Origin: UBA4781 sp963674975
GTDB lineage: Bacteria > Chloroflexota > Anaerolineae > Anaerolineales > Anaerolineaceae
Assembly (NCBI GenBank): GCA_963674975.1
Contig: OY771913.1
Location: forward strand, 62,001 to 126,000
Length of the DNA: 64,000 nucleotides
Direction of reading: 5' to 3'
Below, in pieces: positions 60,482 through 64,000 of the stretch. Below the pieces are notes generated by a model, which was given only the letters and a program-made list of their open reading frames with translations, made no database searches and was not told the origin of the DNA. The position numbers and the translations under genes are program-made. How positions within the stretch are numbered: the stretch's first letter is position 1; each line of letters starts with the position of its first letter.

Positions 60482-61489
60482 ATGGCAAATTTCGGTAGAG
60501 GATTAGGAATAGACCTGGGTACGGCAAATACCGTGATCGTGGAAAACGGGCAGGTTTTACTGCACGAACCCACCGCAGTATCTGTGTTGATCGATGAATG
60601 GAAGATGATCGAGGTTGGACAGGCTGCAAAAGATATGACCGGTAGAGTGCCCGACTCCATAGAGGTGTATTACCCGATCCAGAATGGGGTGATCGCCGAA
60701 TATGAGATCACCGAAAATTTCTTGAAATATCAGATCCGCAAAATTGTAGGATCTATGCTTCTATTCCGTCCGAGCCTTATGCTGACCGTACCGTACGGCA
60801 TCACCAGCGTGGAGCGCCGGGCGGTGCATGAAGCCGGGCTTGGCGCGGGCGGTAGAGAAGTTATGCTCATTGAAGCCCCGCTGGCTGCAGCGCTGGGAGT
60901 AGATCTGCCCATTGGTCCGCCATCCGGGAACATGGTCATCTGTCTGGGCGGTGGTACCAATCAGGTAGGTGTGCTGGCAATGAACAGCATTATCTCCGCC
61001 GAGATCGAACGCGGCGGTGGAAATAAATTAGATATGGATATCATCGATCACGTTCGAAAAACATACGGAGTCATTCTCTCCCGTTTCAGCGCGGAGATCG
61101 TCAAAATGCGCATCGGCGCCGCGGTGGAAGGGATCGAGGAGGGTGAGATGGAAGTGCAGGGGCAGGACCTGGTGACCGGACTGCCGCGCTCCATTACCCT
61201 GCGCACACAGGATATCGTCGAAGCGGTTCAAGAAGGACTGCAGTCGGTCACCAAGCTGGTGCGTAAAACGCTTGAAAAGACACCCCCTGAATTGATCTCA
61301 GATATCATGGACCGCGGTGTTGCTCTATGCGGTGGTGGGACGCAGCTGCGCGGCGTCGAACGCTACCTGACCAAAGAATTGGGTATTCCCGCATATCTGG
61401 TGGATAATCCGACCACCTGTACTGCCGAAGGAGCTGCCAGAGCTTTGACCATGTTGGATGAACTGAAACGTTCTCTACCGGCATCGTAG
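60482..61489 (+). CDS. MreB-like actin homologue with altered catalytic residues
   Basis: A 335-residue MreB-family protein. The phosphate-1 loop LGIDLGTANTVI, the VPYGITSVERRAV region and the C-terminal VALCGGGTQLRGV with EGAARAL are all as in MreB. Three places differ from ordinary MreB: the IEEP motif is IEAP (the Glu that activates water is Ala), and VDIGGGTTE is ICLGGGTNQ (Asp to Cys and Glu to Gln). It could bind nucleotide but hydrolyse it poorly. MreB forms membrane filaments guiding cell-wall growth. It follows ruvA by 52 bases and is single-copy in the window. Confidence 0.88.
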   Translation: MANFGRGLGIDLGTANTVIVENGQVLLHEPTAVSVLIDEWKMIEVGQAAKDMTGRVPDSIEVYYPIQNGVIAEYEITENFLKYQIRKIVGSMLLFRPSLMLTVPYGITSVERRAVHEAGLGAGGREVMLIEAPLAAALGVDLPIGPPSGNMVICLGGGTNQVGVLAMNSIISAEIERGGGNKLDMDIIDHVRKTYGVILSRFSAEIVKMRIGAAVEGIEEGEMEVQGQDLVTGLPRSITLRTQDIVEAVQEGLQSVTKLVRKTLEKTPPELISDIMDRGVALCGGGTQLRGVERYLTKELGIPAYLVDNPTTCTAEGAARALTMLDELKRSLPAS

Positions 61490-61503
61490 GTAGATATGAA
61501 TAC

Positions 61504-61536
61504 AAAAAACCTCTTGTTCAACGACAAGAGGTTTTT
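61504..61536. terminator. Bidirectional terminator between mreB-like and protease genes
   Basis: AACCTCTTGT and ACAAGAGGTT form a hairpin with A residues before and T residues after. It lies between the convergent genes ending at 61489 and 61552. Confidence 0.88.
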
Positions 61537-61551
61537 CATTTTTAGCAAAGT

Positions 61552-62250
61552 TTATCTGCGGCGGCTGCTTCTCCCGCCCAGCAGAAGAACATAGTACAGC
61601 ACTGTTGAAATTGCCTGAACAGCGGCAGCTACATATGTCCATGCGGCGGCATCCAGTACCTTGTTCACGCCTTCCATTTCCCCACCATAGAGAATACCCT
61701 GACCGGCAAGAACGGTTTTCGCACGCTTGGAAGCATCTATTTCAACAGGAATGGTAACAATAGAGAAAATTGCGATTCCCGCGAAAAGGATCACACCGAT
61801 CAAAGCCAGGTTGTAGTTCGAGAAGAAATATCCGATGAAGAATAAAACAGGACCAAGCCAGCTGCCCAGTTGAACCGTTGGGATCATAAAAGAGCGGATC
61901 TTGAGCGGACCGTAGGATTCTTTATGTTGAAGGGCATGTCCTGATTCGTGGGCGGCGATGCCCGCGGCAGCGATGCTGTTGCCCTGAAATACACCCTGAC
62001 TCAGGTTCAAAGTTCTTTTGCGCGGGTCATAGTTATCGCTCAATGTGCCGCCGGTTTGTTTGATCTCCACATCCGAAAGACCGTTGGAATCCAGAATATG
62101 GCGGGCGACATCTGCACCGGTCATCCCATTAGCGGTGCGGACCTGTGAATATTTTTTATAGGCACCCTGTACTTTTGCCTGCGCCCAAAGCCCCAAAATT
62201 AGAGCGGGCAACGAGATCAATAAATAAAGACCATAACTGCCGAAATACAT
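61552..62250 (-). CDS. Neutral zinc metallopeptidase, YugP type
   Basis: A 232-residue membrane-bound protease. The zinc motif is IAAHESGHALQH. Transmembrane segments flank it (about 6-24, 127-147, 152-174 and 205-225). The C terminus is basic (GGRSSRRR). These PF04298 proteins are common in Firmicutes and Chloroflexota; the substrate is unknown. It is convergent with the mreB-like gene. Confidence 0.9.
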   Translation of the reverse strand: MYFGSYGLYLLISLPALILGLWAQAKVQGAYKKYSQVRTANGMTGADVARHILDSNGLSDVEIKQTGGTLSDNYDPRKRTLNLSQGVFQGNSIAAAGIAAHESGHALQHKESYGPLKIRSFMIPTVQLGSWLGPVLFFIGYFFSNYNLALIGVILFAGIAIFSIVTIPVEIDASKRAKTVLAGQGILYGGEMEGVNKVLDAAAWTYVAAAVQAISTVLYYVLLLGGRSSRRR

Positions 62251-62394
62251 GGGTTTTACCTCCGATTTCTTTCTCTTCTATCTACGCGGTTATTATAAAG
62301 TGGTTTTCTCTGCTTAATATTAAACCTGTATTAATAATTCCAGGGAGACTTGGATCATGGAATGTTAAAAAAAAGAGAACGAAAAAGAAAATGC

Positions 62395-62400
62395 TATAAT
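62395..62400 (+). promoter_or_regulatory. -10 box upstream of the GT-C gene
   Basis: A consensus TATAAT, about 50 bases before the ATG at 62449, in an AT-rich region. No clear -35 box is seen. Confidence 0.4.
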
Positions 62401-62448
62401 CTTTTAATTATTGAAACCAGTCATCACAAAAAGGAATTTATAAATTTC

Positions 62449-64000
62449 ATGCCGGTATTGAAAAGTGACCAGAAAAAGACAGTCGGAATACTTTTTTATC
62501 TAATTCTTCTCTTATTTCTTATTTACTGCGGGGTATTCATTTATAAAACACTCTTTGTTATAGATGGGAATACTTATTCTGCGCTTTTTGATGACGCTAT
62601 GATCTCCATGACCTATGCCAGGAATTTAGCACAGGGCTACGGGCTGGTATGGAATGCCGGAGAAGCGAGGGTAGAGGGATATACCAATCCGCTGTGGGTG
62701 GTTTTCATGGCAGGATTTCACCTGCTTCCGATCGCGGAAAACTGGATGAGTCTGCCTATTCAGATCTGCGGAGCACTCTTTTTATTAAGCAGCCTGATCG
62801 TACTGCGCAAGATCGCTTTGAATGTGACCGGGAATCAAGATAAAGTGATGCTGTTGGCGGTTTTTATCACGGCGTTCTATTATCCTCTGATCAACTGGTC
62901 TTTGATCGGTCTGGAAGTGAGTATTTTGCTTTTATGGATCAATGCAGTGGTGCTGCTAGCGCTGCAGGTGCTGGATACAGGAAAATATTCCCGCTGGCTG
63001 TATCTGCTCATGGGCTTTGCCACACTGATCCGTGTGGATGCCGCGGTAACTTATATTACCGTTTGGGGATTCCTTTTTCTATTTGATAAGCAGAACCGGA
63101 AACAGCATTTCTGGGAAGGCTTGATCGTTCTGGTAGCGTTTTTAGGAGGTCAGACTCTCTTTAGAAAACTGTACTACGGCGAATGGCTGCCCAATACATA
63201 TTACTTAAAAGTAGAAGGCTGGCCGTTATGGTCACGGCTTCGCAGGGGCTGGCTTGTTTTCGTCGAGTTTTCCAAGGGTTTTTTCCTGCCGTTGATGGCA
63301 GTCCCTTTTACGATCTTCTTATTCAAGAAAGATAAGAAAACAGTGTTCCTGATGCTGATATTTTTAGCACAGGTTGCGTATAGCATTTATGTGGGCGGGG
63401 ATGCCTGGGAGCACCGGGGTGGGAGCAACCGCTTCATCTCGCTGGGGATGCCCGTTTTTCTGCTGCTCTTCAGTATGGCGTGTTTTGAATGGTATGCGTG
63501 GCTCAGGCAAAAGTTTTCCAAATGGATGCCTGATATCAAGAGCGTTCTATCAAAGATAGGCACTGCTTTCTTTGCCATTTTCATTCTTTTCAGTATGCTG
63601 ATGTGGAATCGTTTGATCGACAACGGCAATCCCATTTCCAACTTAAGCGATCCCGCTGAAAACAGCCTGCGTTATTTCCTGCTGCTGCAGCCCTCGGTTT
63701 ATAAATCGGGAACTGAAAGAGAAACCGAAGATGCAGTTTTCATCGAGCGGATGACCACAGCAGATGCCACCGTGGCAACCGTGGCAGCCGGGAATGTCTG
63801 CTACTTCTCTCATCGAGAATGTGTCGACCTTTTCGGGAAAAGCGATCCGGTTGTGGCGCATGGAGGCATTCAGGTTCCTTTCGATGCTGATTGGGATGAC
63901 CTGCGTCCCGGGCACGTGAAGTTCAATTACAAATATTCCATCGGGGAGCTTCAACCTGATATTGTGGTGGAGATCATGAAAAGCACTTTTGACCAGGCTG
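62449..64000 (+). CDS. GT-C type membrane glycosyltransferase (partial)
   Basis: At least 517 residues, running off the right edge. An N-terminal membrane helix is followed by the DDAMISMTYARNLAQGYGL stretch and VEGYTNPLWVVF, which in membrane glycosyltransferases of the GT-C fold (PMT/ArnT relatives) form the first luminal loop with acidic catalytic residues. About ten more hydrophobic segments follow, and a soluble C-terminal part begins near residue 400 (GTERETEDAVFIERM). The family uses polyprenyl-phosphate sugars. AAGGAA lies 13 bases before the ATG at 62449. Confidence 0.85.
   Translation, partial: MPVLKSDQKKTVGILFYLILLLFLIYCGVFIYKTLFVIDGNTYSALFDDAMISMTYARNLAQGYGLVWNAGEARVEGYTNPLWVVFMAGFHLLPIAENWMSLPIQICGALFLLSSLIVLRKIALNVTGNQDKVMLLAVFITAFYYPLINWSLIGLEVSILLLWINAVVLLALQVLDTGKYSRWLYLLMGFATLIRVDAAVTYITVWGFLFLFDKQNRKQHFWEGLIVLVAFLGGQTLFRKLYYGEWLPNTYYLKVEGWPLWSRLRRGWLVFVEFSKGFFLPLMAVPFTIFLFKKDKKTVFLMLIFLAQVAYSIYVGGDAWEHRGGSNRFISLGMPVFLLLFSMACFEWYAWLRQKFSKWMPDIKSVLSKIGTAFFAIFILFSMLMWNRLIDNGNPISNLSDPAENSLRYFLLLQPSVYKSGTERETEDAVFIERMTTADATVATVAAGNVCYFSHRECVDLFGKSDPVVAHGGIQVPFDADWDDLRPGHVKFNYKYSIGELQPDIVVEIMKSTFDQA

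Overview
The window looks like a chromosomal segment of an Anaerolineae-type Chloroflexota bacterium. This is inferred from Thr/Pro-rich linkers after lipobox cysteines, a very long ATP-binding LuxR regulator, the yebC-ruvC-trmH-ruvA run and family resemblance; there is no 16S gene to prove it. No rRNA, CRISPR array, transposase or integrase was found.

Layout. 1-2.7 kb: minus-strand operon of a PadR repressor, a small DUF5320-like protein, two NifX-like proteins and two MinD-type ATPases with ferredoxin inserts, read from a promoter buried in an inverted repeat. 2.7-8.5 kb: lipoproteins, small zinc-ribbon proteins, a RecB-like nuclease and two DUF1801-type proteins. 8.5-18.56 kb: an island to the left of an intact tRNA-Pro(GGG), divided by partial copies of the 3' half of that tRNA. 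Its cargo is a FIST/PAS-GGDEF pair, a transglutaminase-like lipoprotein, an acetyltransferase, a methyltransferase, a nitroreductase, and a PHP-ABC ATPase with a coupled small protein. 18.6-24.1 kb: five minus-strand genes: a zinc-ribbon membrane protein, a DUF2207 protein with a Cys-Ala repeat tail, an intact radical SAM/SPASM enzyme, a radical SAM paralogue that has lost its cluster cysteines, and a methyltransferase.

24-42.5 kb: ligA, rlmI, a tandem duplication of a membrane diguanylate cyclase with a racemase fragment, tmRNA, two GH25-like proteins, nicotinate phosphoribosyltransferase, a radical SAM/small protein/LuxR group, and two exported proteins. 42.7-51.6 kb: a DedA-glycosyltransferase fusion, then a hexitol-type PTS operon (MtlR-like regulator, EIIC, EIIB, EIIA, HPr, a long dehydrogenase, a PfkB kinase). 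51.7-53.3 kb: small membrane, zinc-ribbon and lipoprotein genes. 53.3-56.8 kb: a second island to the left of tRNA-Val(UAC), again divided by decayed tRNA copies, each interval holding one or two small AT-rich genes. 56.9-64 kb: housekeeping genes (FAH hydrolase, yebC, ruvC, trmH, ruvA, a divergent mreB, a zinc protease) and a membrane glycosyltransferase cut by the window edge.

Two results stand out. First, at both tRNA loci small gene cassettes are separated by progressively decayed tRNA 3' copies that share a homologous flank, as expected from repeated site-specific insertion by short elements that lack their own integrase here. Second, the DUF2207/radical SAM/dead radical SAM/methyltransferase cluster looks like a machinery that modifies a Cys-Ala tail on a membrane protein.
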